Shown piece by piece: positions 1-6,247 of a DNA stretch of 13,390 bases (the first letter of the stretch is position 1; each line of letters begins with the position of its first letter). The DNA lies in the NCBI GenBank assembly GCA_035293245.1, contig DATDOO010000086.1, positions 1 to 13,390 on the forward strand. The letters are read 5' to 3'. The position numbers were made by a program, and so were the translations under genes. The notes below the pieces were generated by a model, which did no database searches, was not told where the DNA came from, and saw only the letters and a list, made by a program, of their open reading frames with translations. The stretch is from DATDOO01 sp035293245. GTDB taxonomy: Bacteria; Pseudomonadota; Gammaproteobacteria; Methylococcales; Methylococcaceae.

Positions 1-1
1 C

Positions 2-103
2 TATCGCTATTACCTGACACGACTCGGTCGAGCCACCATCGCGACCTGCTGCAAACTCACCGAGTTCCTCATCATTCCGACACTCGCCACCGCGACAGTT
101 TGA
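2..103 (+). CDS. 3' end of a gene cut by the window edge; possible winged-helix C-terminus
   Basis: An open frame enters from the left edge and ends at a TGA at 101-103, giving 33 residues with no start in the window. It contains YYLTRLGRA, a pattern common in the last strand and turn of winged-helix domains (YxLTxxGR), followed by a hydrophobic helix with IIPTLA. From memory, similar tails occur in uncharacterised winged-helix proteins of bacteria and mobile elements, but this was not checked. It converges on the minus-strand operon that ends at 325. The reading could be fortuitous, because only about 100 bases are visible. Confidence 0.45.
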   Translation, partial: YRYYLTRLGRATIATCCKLTEFLIIPTLATATV

Positions 104-154
104 TCAGATTTTATAAAGACTTGGCTTGTAAGAGACTAACGATCATGGCGACCA

Positions 155-188
155 GCCGCCCTGGAACATGACAAATCGGCAGGGCGGC
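155..188. repeat. Stem-loop with 9-bp perfect arms
   Basis: GCCGCCCTG at 155-163 pairs with CAGGGCGGC at 180-188 across a 16-base loop. No T-run follows on either strand, so it is not a classical terminator. Together with the next stem-loop it fills the space between two convergent genes. Apart from these two structures nothing is seen in 104-324. Confidence 0.4.
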
Positions 189-253
189 GGATTTGTCCCA
201 GATAGAGAGGGTGAGCAAGGTTGCTGCGACTTTCACGTTAACCGGCATTGCCC

Positions 254-283
254 TGTTCCGGCTGGCCGCTGCCAGCCGGAACA
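254..283 (-). terminator. Strong stem-loop after the beta-propeller gene; possible terminator
   Basis: Bases 254-266 and 271-283 form a perfect 13-bp stem (arm TGTTCCGGCTGGC) around a CGCT tetraloop. It lies 41 bases beyond the stop of the minus-strand beta-propeller gene, where a terminator is expected. No U-tract follows on the minus strand, so it could instead protect the 3' end of the mRNA or be a dispersed palindrome. Confidence 0.45.
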
Positions 284-324
284 AACCGGCCGAACCTTAT
301 CCAACCGATTGTATCCCCCCCGAA

Positions 325-1299
325 TTACGGCCGTACCGCCACCCCCCAAGGATAATTCCCCACGGCAATAGACTTGAGCGCCTTGTGCTTTTCCAAATCG
401 ATGACGGTCAGGTCGTTGCTGGCGCCGTTGGCGGTATACAGGCGCTTCTGGTCGGGCGAGAAGGCCATCTGCCAGACGCGCTGGCCGACCAGGACGTAGT
501 CCAGGATTTCCAGCTTTTGGGCGTCGATGACCGCCACCCGGTTGGCCGGGCCGAGGGCGACGTAGGCAAAGCGCCTTTCCTTATCCACCAGGATGCCGAC
601 CGGCTGGATTTTTTCCTGGGGCACGCCGGGGACGGAGAAGCCCAGGGTCTTGAGCGGCTGGCGCGTTCCCGTGTCGAATACGGTGACGTTGCCGGCGATT
701 TCCGAAGTGGCCCACAGTTGCGCGCTGTCGGCGGTAAACGATGCGCCGCGCGGGCGATTGTCCACCAGGCTGTTGTCGACGATCTCCAGGGTTTTGGCGT
801 CGATCCAGTGCACCATGTTGGTGGTCTCGCTGGCCACCACCACCCACTTGCCGTCCGGGCTGGCGGCAACGGCTTCCGGCTCCACGCCCACCTGGATTTC
901 CTTGACGGCTTTTTTGGCCGCCACGTCCACCACGGTGAGCAGATTGTCGTCTTCGTTGGACACATACAGGAACTTGCCGTCGGGCGAGAGGGCGAAGGTT
1001 TCCGGATCGCGTCCGCCCGGCAGCGTACCGGTGATCTTCAGCGTTCCCGTATCCACGATCTGAATGGCGTGGCTGTCGCTGGCGGCGACGTACAGGGACT
1101 TGCCGTCCTGACCGAGCAGAATCCCCCGCGGCCGCTTGCCGACACGGGCCGTTTTCAAGAGTTTTCCGGATGTGGCGTCCACCACGGCCAGGGCGTTGTC
1201 CTTTTCCAGCGTGGCGTACAGGGTTTCGGCCTGAACGGGCACGGCCAGGACAAACAAAAGCGGAAGAAAAGCTAAGCGTGCGTTCATGAAAATTCTCAT
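325..1299 (-). CDS. PQQ-dependent catabolism-associated periplasmic beta-propeller protein
   Basis: The product is a secreted beta-propeller of the YncE/YVTN type that accompanies PQQ-dependent alcohol oxidation systems (family TIGR03866, by recollection). It has 324 residues from the ATG at 1299. A signal peptide covers about residues 1-24 (hydrophobic LAFLPLLFVLAV, cleavage after VQA). The rest is repeating blades with motifs such as LYVAASDSHAIQIVD, FLYVSNEDDNLLTVVD and RFAYVALGPANRVAVID. Its exact role is unknown; family members probably act in the periplasm on the dehydrogenase or substrate relay. The ATG at 1299 overlaps the upstream TGA as ATGA, which favours that start. An in-frame ATG at 1287 would give 320 residues with an equally good signal peptide. 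It is the last gene of a two-gene operon. Confidence 0.88.
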   Translation of the reverse strand: MRIFMNARLAFLPLLFVLAVPVQAETLYATLEKDNALAVVDATSGKLLKTARVGKRPRGILLGQDGKSLYVAASDSHAIQIVDTGTLKITGTLPGGRDPETFALSPDGKFLYVSNEDDNLLTVVDVAAKKAVKEIQVGVEPEAVAASPDGKWVVVASETTNMVHWIDAKTLEIVDNSLVDNRPRGASFTADSAQLWATSEIAGNVTVFDTGTRQPLKTLGFSVPGVPQEKIQPVGILVDKERRFAYVALGPANRVAVIDAQKLEILDYVLVGQRVWQMAFSPDQKRLYTANGASNDLTVIDLEKHKALKSIAVGNYPWGVAVRP

Positions 1300-2525
1300 T
1301 GGCTCAGATGGCATCCGGACTTGGGCTGATCGTGGCCCAGGGTGTCCATTTCGTTTTTCGGATGGAGAAAGCCCTCCAGCGGCGCCACCGCCACCAGGGC
1401 ACGGGAATCCGCCAGCAGCATCGGCTGGCGCAGTTGCCCATCCCAGGAACGGAAGGACAAGGGTTTGCCCTTGAAACCGGCCAGGCTGAACGCTTCGTTT
1501 TTCAGGTAATCCCGAACCGGGACGAAGTCCACCGACTTGGCGCGCGTCGCCGCTTCGCCCACGGCGCGCACCGCCAGCCAGGCGGCAAAATCCACATCGT
1601 CCATCCAGCGCCCCGCCTGGGCCTTGAAGCGGTTCTGCAACTGCACCGCGCCCCACTGCTCGTGCGCCCTGGCCCAGGCGGACGGAACCAGCCCCTGGGT
1701 ACCCATCACCGGACGCGGCAGCCAGGTGCGGTAGGACAGGTAGTCGCCGAACTGGTCCGACTCGTCGGCCACCACCAGCACGTCGTACTCAATGTCCTGG
1801 GTAAACACCGCGACTTCCGATTGGGCGGTGCGCCGCGCGTCGTAATTGTGCGTCCAGGCGCGTTCGGCGACGATCTTGCCACCGAACCGTTTGGCGGCAC
1901 GCTTCACGGCTTCGGCGAACAGCCGGTCTTCCTCGTTGGGCCCGATCACCAGAAACCACTTCTCCCAACGCTTGTAACGCAGGTACTGCGCCAAGGCGTC
2001 GGCGCGCATGGCCCGGCTGGGCAAGGTGTGCCGCACGTTGGCGCGGCACTGCTCGTTGCGCAGCGCATCATCGGGCGCTCCCGCGTTGAACAGCAGGGCA
2101 TCGGCCGCTTCCGGCAGGTCGGCCAGCGCGAGCAGTACCGCCGCCGACAGGTCGAGAACGAACCAGCGCCGGCCTTCCGCGCGCAAGGCCTTGAAGGCCC
2201 CGAACACGTCGCCGTCCTGCGGAACGGTGATTTCCTTCAACGCGAAATTCTGCTTGAGAAAGCGTCCCGTGGTGTTGTTGTCGACAATGGCCAGGCGTGC
2301 GCCCTGCGCACCCCGGTCGAGGGGTCGGGGATCGAGATTGGCCGAAGGCGGCATGACCTCCCATGCCTGGGTCAGGAACACCAAATCCAAAGTGGCGGGC
2401 GCGGCTTCGGAAGCCGCCGGCCGGGGTGGTTTGGCTACCCGCGGCGCGGCGCCCACCATCGGCGCGCACAGCACCAGCAGCATCAGGCCAACCAGATAAC
2501 GGAACTTCAAGTGGATTGAACTCAA
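1296..2525 (-). CDS. ABC-type periplasmic substrate-binding protein of the PQQ-dependent alcohol dehydrogenase system
   Basis: The product resembles branched-chain amino-acid-type periplasmic binding proteins (type 1 fold) and fits the subfamily linked to PQQ-dependent alcohol dehydrogenases (TIGR03863, by recollection). From the TTG at 2525 it has 409 residues: a hydrophobic signal segment at about residues 9-26 (cleavage near VGA-AP), a proline/alanine linker, then the binding domain with LDLVFLTQAWEVMPPSANLD, RLAIVDNNTTGRFL, KWFLVIGPNEEDRLFAEAVKRAA and YDVLVVADESDQFGDYL. No in-frame ATG precedes the hydrophobic core, so a TTG start is likely, either 2525 or 2510 (404 residues). No strong ribosome binding site is seen. 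It is followed by the beta-propeller gene with a 4-base ATGA overlap. The transporter ATPase and permease and the dehydrogenase are not in the window. Confidence 0.85.
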   Translation of the reverse strand: MSSIHLKFRYLVGLMLLVLCAPMVGAAPRVAKPPRPAASEAAPATLDLVFLTQAWEVMPPSANLDPRPLDRGAQGARLAIVDNNTTGRFLKQNFALKEITVPQDGDVFGAFKALRAEGRRWFVLDLSAAVLLALADLPEAADALLFNAGAPDDALRNEQCRANVRHTLPSRAMRADALAQYLRYKRWEKWFLVIGPNEEDRLFAEAVKRAAKRFGGKIVAERAWTHNYDARRTAQSEVAVFTQDIEYDVLVVADESDQFGDYLSYRTWLPRPVMGTQGLVPSAWARAHEQWGAVQLQNRFKAQAGRWMDDVDFAAWLAVRAVGEAATRAKSVDFVPVRDYLKNEAFSLAGFKGKPLSFRSWDGQLRQPMLLADSRALVAVAPLEGFLHPKNEMDTLGHDQPKSGCHLSQ

Positions 2526-2597
2526 ATTAAAGGACGGTTGCGCGCTCCGTGCGTCGGTTTTCGGAACCTTGGGGCAAGCGCGCCGAACAGGACGCGA

Positions 2598-2603
2598 ATT
2601 TTA
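2598..2603 (-). promoter_or_regulatory. Possible -10 element of the binding-protein operon
   Basis: On the minus strand the sequence reads GATAAAAT, with TAAAAT matching the -10 consensus at five of six positions, about 73 bases before the TTG at 2525. No convincing -35 hexamer lies upstream. This would suit an activator-dependent promoter, and a palindrome is centred about 60 bases upstream of the inferred start. This is tentative. Confidence 0.25.
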
Positions 2604-2640
2604 TCAAACCCCTCCGACGATCCGTACGACATCCCGGCGG

Positions 2641-2662
2641 CTATTCCTACCTGTAGGATAGG
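2641..2662. promoter_or_regulatory. Palindrome, candidate operator upstream of the PQQ-linked operon
   Basis: The core TCCTAC-CT-GTAGGA (2645-2658) is a perfect 6-bp inverted repeat with a 2-bp centre. It extends imperfectly to CTAT on the left and ATAGG on the right with one extra base. It lies near -60 from the weak -10 of the minus-strand operon and about 130 bp upstream of the plus-strand small-RNA promoter. Size and symmetry suit a dimeric regulator such as a LuxR-family protein. Which protein binds is unknown. Confidence 0.35.
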
Positions 2663-2759
2663 GATTACAGGAGATCGTCGTGTCATCTATGCGTAAGCCA
2701 TTGTTTTTACGTCCAGGTAACCGGGAAAGTGGCGTGTTTGGGAATGGGTGCGAAATACT

Positions 2760-2787
2760 TGGACAAGAATTTTTTTTCCCCTACAAT
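2760..2787 (+). promoter_or_regulatory. Sigma-70-like promoter of a plus-strand small RNA
   Basis: TGGACA at 2760-2765 (five of six -35 bases) and TACAAT at 2782-2787 (five of six -10 bases) are separated by 16 bp that include a run of eight T. Transcription would start at about 2794. No plus-strand protein gene follows, but a Rho-independent terminator does, about 150 bases on. Confidence 0.6.
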
Positions 2788-2793
2788 TCTCTC

Positions 2794-2963
2794 CGCCTGT
2801 AAGGAGAAGGCGTTCCATTAGGAATCGTCTCAAGAGGAGGAGGGGCCTCATCAGGGCCACGTATAACAATAACAATGATCGCTCCGCCGCTAGGACTCTT
2901 TAAAGCGCGAGGGGAGCATAACAATAAGAAAAATAATAGCGCCTGCGTTCAGCAGGCTTTTTT
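2794..2963 (+). ncRNA. Candidate small regulatory RNA with ARN runs (Hfq- or CsrA-type)
   Basis: The segment runs from the inferred start of a good sigma-70-like promoter to the end of the T-run of an intrinsic terminator, about 170 nt. The ATG at 2875 opens a frame that has no stop before the terminator, so coding is unlikely. The RNA carries ARN triplet runs at 2832-2843 (AAG AGG AGG AGG), 2865-2876 (AAC AAT AAC AAT) and 2920-2940 (seven triplets, AAC AAT AAG AAA AAT AAT AGC), the pattern bound by the distal face of Hfq and found in CrcZ-type RNAs. A 5' hairpin (CGCCT 2794-2798 with AGGCG 2808-2812) has GGA in its loop, which is also a CsrA/RsmA-type site. The target and family are unknown. 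Confidence 0.5.
2941..2963 (+). terminator. Rho-independent terminator of the plus-strand small RNA
   Basis: GCCTGC (2941-2946), loop GTTCA and GCAGGC (2952-2957) are followed directly by six T (2958-2963). On the other strand the stem is followed by GCTATTATTTTTC, so it may also work weakly in the minus direction. Confidence 0.8.
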
Positions 2964-2985
2964 ATGCCCGATGCAAAACCTCGGA

Positions 2986-3102
2986 CAAAAAGAAGGCGGC
3001 CGGATGGCCGCCCAGGAGGAGGAGAACAATCACAATGGATTGGCGCTTGCGACCGCGTCCCTGCCGCCATCTCCTTATTCCCGCCACGCCGAACGGGAAA
3101 CT
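2986..3102 (-). ncRNA. Candidate small regulatory RNA with anti-Shine-Dalgarno tract
   Basis: The segment runs from the inferred start of a minus-strand TGGACA/TACAAT promoter to the end of an intrinsic terminator, about 117 nt. A 5' hairpin has TTCCCG pairing with CGGGAA (3094-3099 with 3078-3083). It is followed by a probably single-stranded stretch ending in CUCCUCCUCCU (3014-3025 region), then the terminator stem. Frames opened by ATG or GTG inside it have no stop before the terminator, so it looks non-coding. C/U-rich tracts of this kind in known trans-acting RNAs pair with ribosome binding sites. It could alternatively be an attenuated leader or a processed 3' end of the receptor mRNA. 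Confidence 0.5.
2987..3012 (-). terminator. Rho-independent terminator on the minus strand
   Basis: On the minus strand GGCGGCC, loop ATCC and GGCCGCC (3012 down to 2995) are followed by TTCTTTTTG. The stem is a perfect 7 bp of pure G/C with a good U-tract. It lies about 195 bases after the TonB receptor stop and can end both that transcript and the small RNA starting near 3102. Confidence 0.8.
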
Positions 3103-3125
3103 GGATAAATTGTATGGATTTATCC
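3103..3125. promoter_or_regulatory. Perfect inverted repeat overlapping the minus-strand promoter; candidate operator
   Basis: GGATAAAT (3103-3110) and ATTTATCC (3118-3125) form perfect 8-bp arms around a 7-base centre. The element covers the -10 box and half of the spacer of the minus-strand promoter, ending at the inferred start site. This is the usual place for a repressor. It does not match the Fur, LexA or FNR consensus well, so the regulator is unknown. Confidence 0.5.
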
Positions 3126-3137
3126 GAAAGCTGTCCA
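3109..3137 (-). promoter_or_regulatory. Sigma-70-like promoter of a minus-strand small RNA
   Basis: Read on the minus strand, TGGACA (3137-3132) and TACAAT (3114-3109) are separated by exactly 17 bp, each matching the consensus at five of six positions. The inferred start is near 3102. The promoter lies in the 3' untranslated region of the TonB receptor gene. Confidence 0.6.
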
Positions 3138-3206
3138 TCATGATTTCTTATATGAAACATAACCGTCGCCAAAACAAGGCGTTGCATGCGTTTGCGCGTT
3201 CGTCCG

Positions 3207-5531
3207 TCACATGGACAGGCGAATTCCGACCCAGCCGGCCCGCGGCGCCCCCACTCCGACGAATCGGGGATCGTTGAAGGAATCCCCCAGCACTTCATCC
3301 GCTTCGCCATACAGGCCGAAATTCTCGTATTTGCGGTCGAAGACGTTGTCCAGCCGGCCGAACAGGGCAACATGCTTGTGTAGCCGGTATTCGCCGTGCA
3401 GGTTGAATACGGCGAAACCGCCCAGTTTGTTGTTCAGATTGGCTTCGTCGCCGCGGAACACGCGGCTGGTGGTCAATTGCATGTCGGCGCCGAGGGTCAC
3501 ATTGCTCAGCACGTCCACGTCGGTTCCCAGCTTGAGGCTGTGCTGCGGCAGCAGCGGAATGCGGTTGCCCGCCTTGACCTGAATGTTGCCGTTGGCGTCC
3601 GCACTGGGGTTGTTGGGACTGCTGGCCAGGAAATTGTCCTGGAACGTGGCGTCCAGGAAGGTGTAATTGGCGTTGAAGCGCACTCGGTCCCAAACCCGCC
3701 CGTTCAGCCCCACCTCGAAGCCCATGCGGCGGGTGGTACCCACGTTGGAGAAGAAGCCCTGGTTGGCCAGCGCGCCGCTACTGATGAAGACGATGTCGTC
3801 GTGGTTCAGGGTATGGAAAAATCCGGCGTTCCAGTGCAGCCGGTCGCCGGTACCCAGCCAGCGATCCAGGTCGCCCCGGAAACCGGCCTCCCAGGAATTG
3901 GCCACCACCTGCCGGAGCGGTGGATCGGACACGAAGGCGTTGGGCAGCTTGCACGGATCGTCCGGATTGGCGCAGCTCAGTTCCATGGCGGTCGGCGCGC
4001 GGGTGGCTTCGCTGTAACTGCCGTAAAAGGCAATTTCCGGCGCGAACGCGTAGGTCAAGCCGGCGGTGGGATTGAAGCGGTCGAACTTGTGATTGCCGTT
4101 TAGCTCGTCCCCATGGCGGTCGCCGAGCTTCAGGAATGACCAGTTATAGCGTCCCCCCGCGGTAACCGTCAGTTGATCGGTCACATCCAGGGTATCGGTA
4201 AAGAAAACTCCGTAATGGGTGGTGCGGGTGTGCAGCCGGACCCGCGACGCATCGACCAGAATGCCGCTCTGCGTCACGCCGCGATCCGCCGTCAATGCAC
4301 CCAACTCCGTATCCGCGCTGAAATGAGTGCGGCCCCGGTCGTAGGCCGCGCCCACCACGAAGCGATTGCCCATGTCGAAAACGTCCTGATTGAATGCCGC
4401 CTGAACCGTGCCGCCGAAGGCGCGTTGCAGGGTCCGGCTGGTATTGGCGGTAGCCGATTCCACGGCATCGTCGTCCGCCACCGGATTGCCGTTCACATCG
4501 ATGACCACCTCCTCGTCCGGGCCTGCATCCTCGCAAAGCAAGCCCGCATTGCCGGCCAGGGCGCATTCCTCGAAATCCGTGTCGTCGCCGTTGAAGGTTT
4601 TGGTGCGGTTCTGCCGAAAATACGCGTTGCCGGACAGTTCGATCCGGTCGGTCAGCCAGGTATTGCCGTCCAGGGAGGCCAGGAACAGGCGGTTGATGGT
4701 CTGGTCCGGGTGGGTGAAGATCCCGTTGCGGTCCTGGCTGGCCAACTGGACCGGCACCGCCCCATTGCCCAGCAGCACGTTGTCGGTGGCGGCCAGGTTG
4801 AGGTTGAGGGCGGATTCCTCTCCGCGCCAGCTCAGGGTGCCGAACGCCTGCCTGGCGTCGCTGGGCGAAAAATCCCGCCAGCCGTCTTCCTGGAAACTCT
4901 TGACGTCGATGAAGTAACCGAAGGTGCCGTCGTTCCAGCCGCTCTGCAATTCTTCCGTGTGCCGCCCCCAGGAACCGCCGCTGACCTCGATCTGGTGGCC
5001 GGGAGCGGAAAAGCCGGTCTTGGTGCGCATGGCAATGGCGCCGCCGATGGCGTTCAAGCCGTACACCGCATTGGAACCGCTGTGCAACGCCATCCGGTCG
5101 ACGGCGCCTTCCGGCACCAGATCCCAGTTGACCGTGTCGCCGAACATTTCGTTGAAGCGCACGCCGTTCACATACACCGCCAATCCCTGGGGCAAACCCA
5201 GCAGCGGCGAGGCGGTGAAACCACGGAACTGCACGTCGGGTTGCAAGGGATTGTTCTGGGCGTCGTTGACCACCACGCTGCCCAGATAGCGGTTCATGTA
5301 GTCCGCCAGCGAGGTGCTCTGCGCCTGGTCGAGCTGTTCCGCGCTCACCGTTTCCACATGGGTGGGAATGCGCTTAACGTCCACCCCCTCCCCGCCCGCC
5401 GGCGTGTCGGCGACGATTTCCACCGTCTCCAGGCGGGTTTGCGACAGGGCAGGTTCCTCGGCATGGGCGGTGATTGCCGGCAAGACGAGTCCAAGCCAGA
5501 TACAGCGATGCGCTATGGAACGGTTCGACAT
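3207..5531 (-). CDS. TonB-dependent outer-membrane receptor
   Basis: The product is a 22-strand outer-membrane receptor type that takes up a scarce ligand with energy from TonB-ExbBD. It has 774 residues from the ATG at 5531. A signal peptide covers residues 1-24 (ending TAHA). A TonB-box-like LETVEIVADT lies at 34-43. The plug domain spans about 50-170 (DVQFRGF, LAVYVNGVRFNEMF, SGSNAVYGLNAIGGAIAM) and the beta-barrel about 200-774. EATRAPTAMEL with a Cys520-Cys527 pair is typical of one receptor subgroup. Residues about 315-358 form an acidic insert with Cys323 and Cys333, which may be an extracellular metal-binding loop. The C-terminus is LSM, without the usual terminal aromatic residue. 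It follows the response regulator by 77 bp and may be co-transcribed or controlled by it. The ligand is unknown; the PQQ context makes a lanthanide or other metal chelate one possibility only. Confidence 0.92.
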   Translation of the reverse strand: MSNRSIAHRCIWLGLVLPAITAHAEEPALSQTRLETVEIVADTPAGGEGVDVKRIPTHVETVSAEQLDQAQSTSLADYMNRYLGSVVVNDAQNNPLQPDVQFRGFTASPLLGLPQGLAVYVNGVRFNEMFGDTVNWDLVPEGAVDRMALHSGSNAVYGLNAIGGAIAMRTKTGFSAPGHQIEVSGGSWGRHTEELQSGWNDGTFGYFIDVKSFQEDGWRDFSPSDARQAFGTLSWRGEESALNLNLAATDNVLLGNGAVPVQLASQDRNGIFTHPDQTINRLFLASLDGNTWLTDRIELSGNAYFRQNRTKTFNGDDTDFEECALAGNAGLLCEDAGPDEEVVIDVNGNPVADDDAVESATANTSRTLQRAFGGTVQAAFNQDVFDMGNRFVVGAAYDRGRTHFSADTELGALTADRGVTQSGILVDASRVRLHTRTTHYGVFFTDTLDVTDQLTVTAGGRYNWSFLKLGDRHGDELNGNHKFDRFNPTAGLTYAFAPEIAFYGSYSEATRAPTAMELSCANPDDPCKLPNAFVSDPPLRQVVANSWEAGFRGDLDRWLGTGDRLHWNAGFFHTLNHDDIVFISSGALANQGFFSNVGTTRRMGFEVGLNGRVWDRVRFNANYTFLDATFQDNFLASSPNNPSADANGNIQVKAGNRIPLLPQHSLKLGTDVDVLSNVTLGADMQLTTSRVFRGDEANLNNKLGGFAVFNLHGEYRLHKHVALFGRLDNVFDRKYENFGLYGEADEVLGDSFNDPRFVGVGAPRAGWVGIRLSM

Positions 5532-5570
5532 GGGGGTACCGATAGATGAGCCTAAAACGCTCAGGCTAAC

Positions 5571-5604
5571 GGCCCGACGATTCGGGGCCTAGGGAAAATT
5601 TCCC
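5571..5604. promoter_or_regulatory. Stem-loop and GGGAAA/TTTCCC palindrome between regulator and receptor genes
   Basis: The 77-bp gap between the response-regulator and receptor genes holds two symmetric elements. GGCCCGA and TCGGGGCC (5571-5589) form a stem with a short loop and one bulge. GGGAAAATTTCCC (5592-5604) has 6-bp arms around one base. No T-run follows the stem, so it is a weak terminator at best. The second could be an operator. No convincing promoter hexamers were found. Confidence 0.3.
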
Positions 5605-5608
5605 GAAC

Positions 5609-6247
5609 TCACTCCCCGATCACACCCGTCCGCATGGCCAGACGGGCCATTTCCGCCACGCTGCGCACGTCGAGCTTGCTCTTGACCGACGTGGCGTAAT
5701 TGGCCACCGTCTTGGGCGTGAGATGCAGCCGTTCCGCCGCCTCGCGCACCGTCGCACCGGATGCCAGCAGGCGGAACACGTCGAACTCCCGCGACGAGAG
5801 GCCGGCCAGCGCGTCGACCCTATCCTCGCCAGCGTGGAAATCGACGCGCCCCTCCAGGGACGGATCCAGGAAGCGTCCGCCGGCGGCGATTTTCCGCACC
5901 GCTTCCGCCAGAAGTTCCGGCGCGCCGCTCTTGGTCATGTAGCCGCGCGCGCCGGCTTCCAGCGCCCGGCTGACGTAAACCGGCTCGTCGTGCATGCTGA
6001 ACACCAGCACCCGGACGCCGGGATCGTAAACCTTGAGTCGGCGCAGGGTTTCCAGCCCACCGATACCGGGCAGGGACAGGTCGAGAATCACCACCTCCGG
6101 GCGCAGAGCCTGGAATGCCGCGCAGGCTTCCTCGCCGCTGGCCGCTTCCCCGGCAACGACAATGCCCGGATCGCCCGAGAGCAGCAGCCGGTAACCGGCG
6201 CGCACCACGGCGTGGTCGTCCACCAGCAGGATGCGGACTCGCCTCAC
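5609..6247 (-). CDS. NarL/LuxR-family two-component response regulator
   Basis: This is a DNA-binding response regulator of 212 residues from the GTG at 6247. The receiver domain covers about residues 1-120 with acidic pocket Asp10/Asp11, phospho-acceptor Asp56 (VVILDLSLPG), Ser84 and Lys106 (YMTKSG). The LuxR-type helix-turn-helix lies at about 147-210 (LSSREFDVFRLLASGATVREAAERLHLTPKTVANYATSVKSKL). The GTG start overlaps the TGA of the kinase gene as GTGA, so translation is coupled. The partner is surely the adjacent NarX-type kinase. The next gene downstream encodes the TonB receptor, a natural candidate target. A role comparable to methanotroph MxaB (regulation of methanol dehydrogenases) is conceivable but is only a guess from context. 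Confidence 0.92.
   Translation of the reverse strand: MRRVRILLVDDHAVVRAGYRLLLSGDPGIVVAGEAASGEEACAAFQALRPEVVILDLSLPGIGGLETLRRLKVYDPGVRVLVFSMHDEPVYVSRALEAGARGYMTKSGAPELLAEAVRKIAAGGRFLDPSLEGRVDFHAGEDRVDALAGLSSREFDVFRLLASGATVREAAERLHLTPKTVANYATSVKSKLDVRSVAEMARLAMRTGVIGE

Noticed and set aside
193..1275. Plus-strand open frame of 360 codons opposite the beta-propeller gene
   Set aside because: It is antisense to a well-supported gene, has no recognisable domain and is rich in His, Gly and Arg, as expected for a shadow frame in high-GC DNA.
1299..2519. Plus-strand open frame of 406 codons opposite the binding-protein gene
   Set aside because: It mirrors the real gene almost exactly and has no family signature.
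2680..2802. Small plus-strand frame of 40 codons starting at GTG with AGGAG 6 bases upstream
   Set aside because: It overlaps the inferred small-RNA promoter, has no promoter of its own and shows no family resemblance. A real microprotein cannot be excluded.
3035..3277. Plus-strand frame of 80 codons preceded by GGAGGAGGAG
   Set aside because: It is antisense to the minus-strand RNA and to the end of the receptor gene, and lies beyond the plus-strand terminator with no promoter seen. The purine run is better explained as the complement of the CUCC tract.
2900..3373. Minus-strand frame of 157 codons across the intergenic region
   Set aside because: It runs through two terminator stems and the end of the receptor gene in another frame, with no recognisable protein features.
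4173..5549. Plus-strand open frame of 458 codons opposite the TonB receptor gene
   Set aside because: Antisense shadow; the minus-strand frame carries clear plug and barrel motifs.
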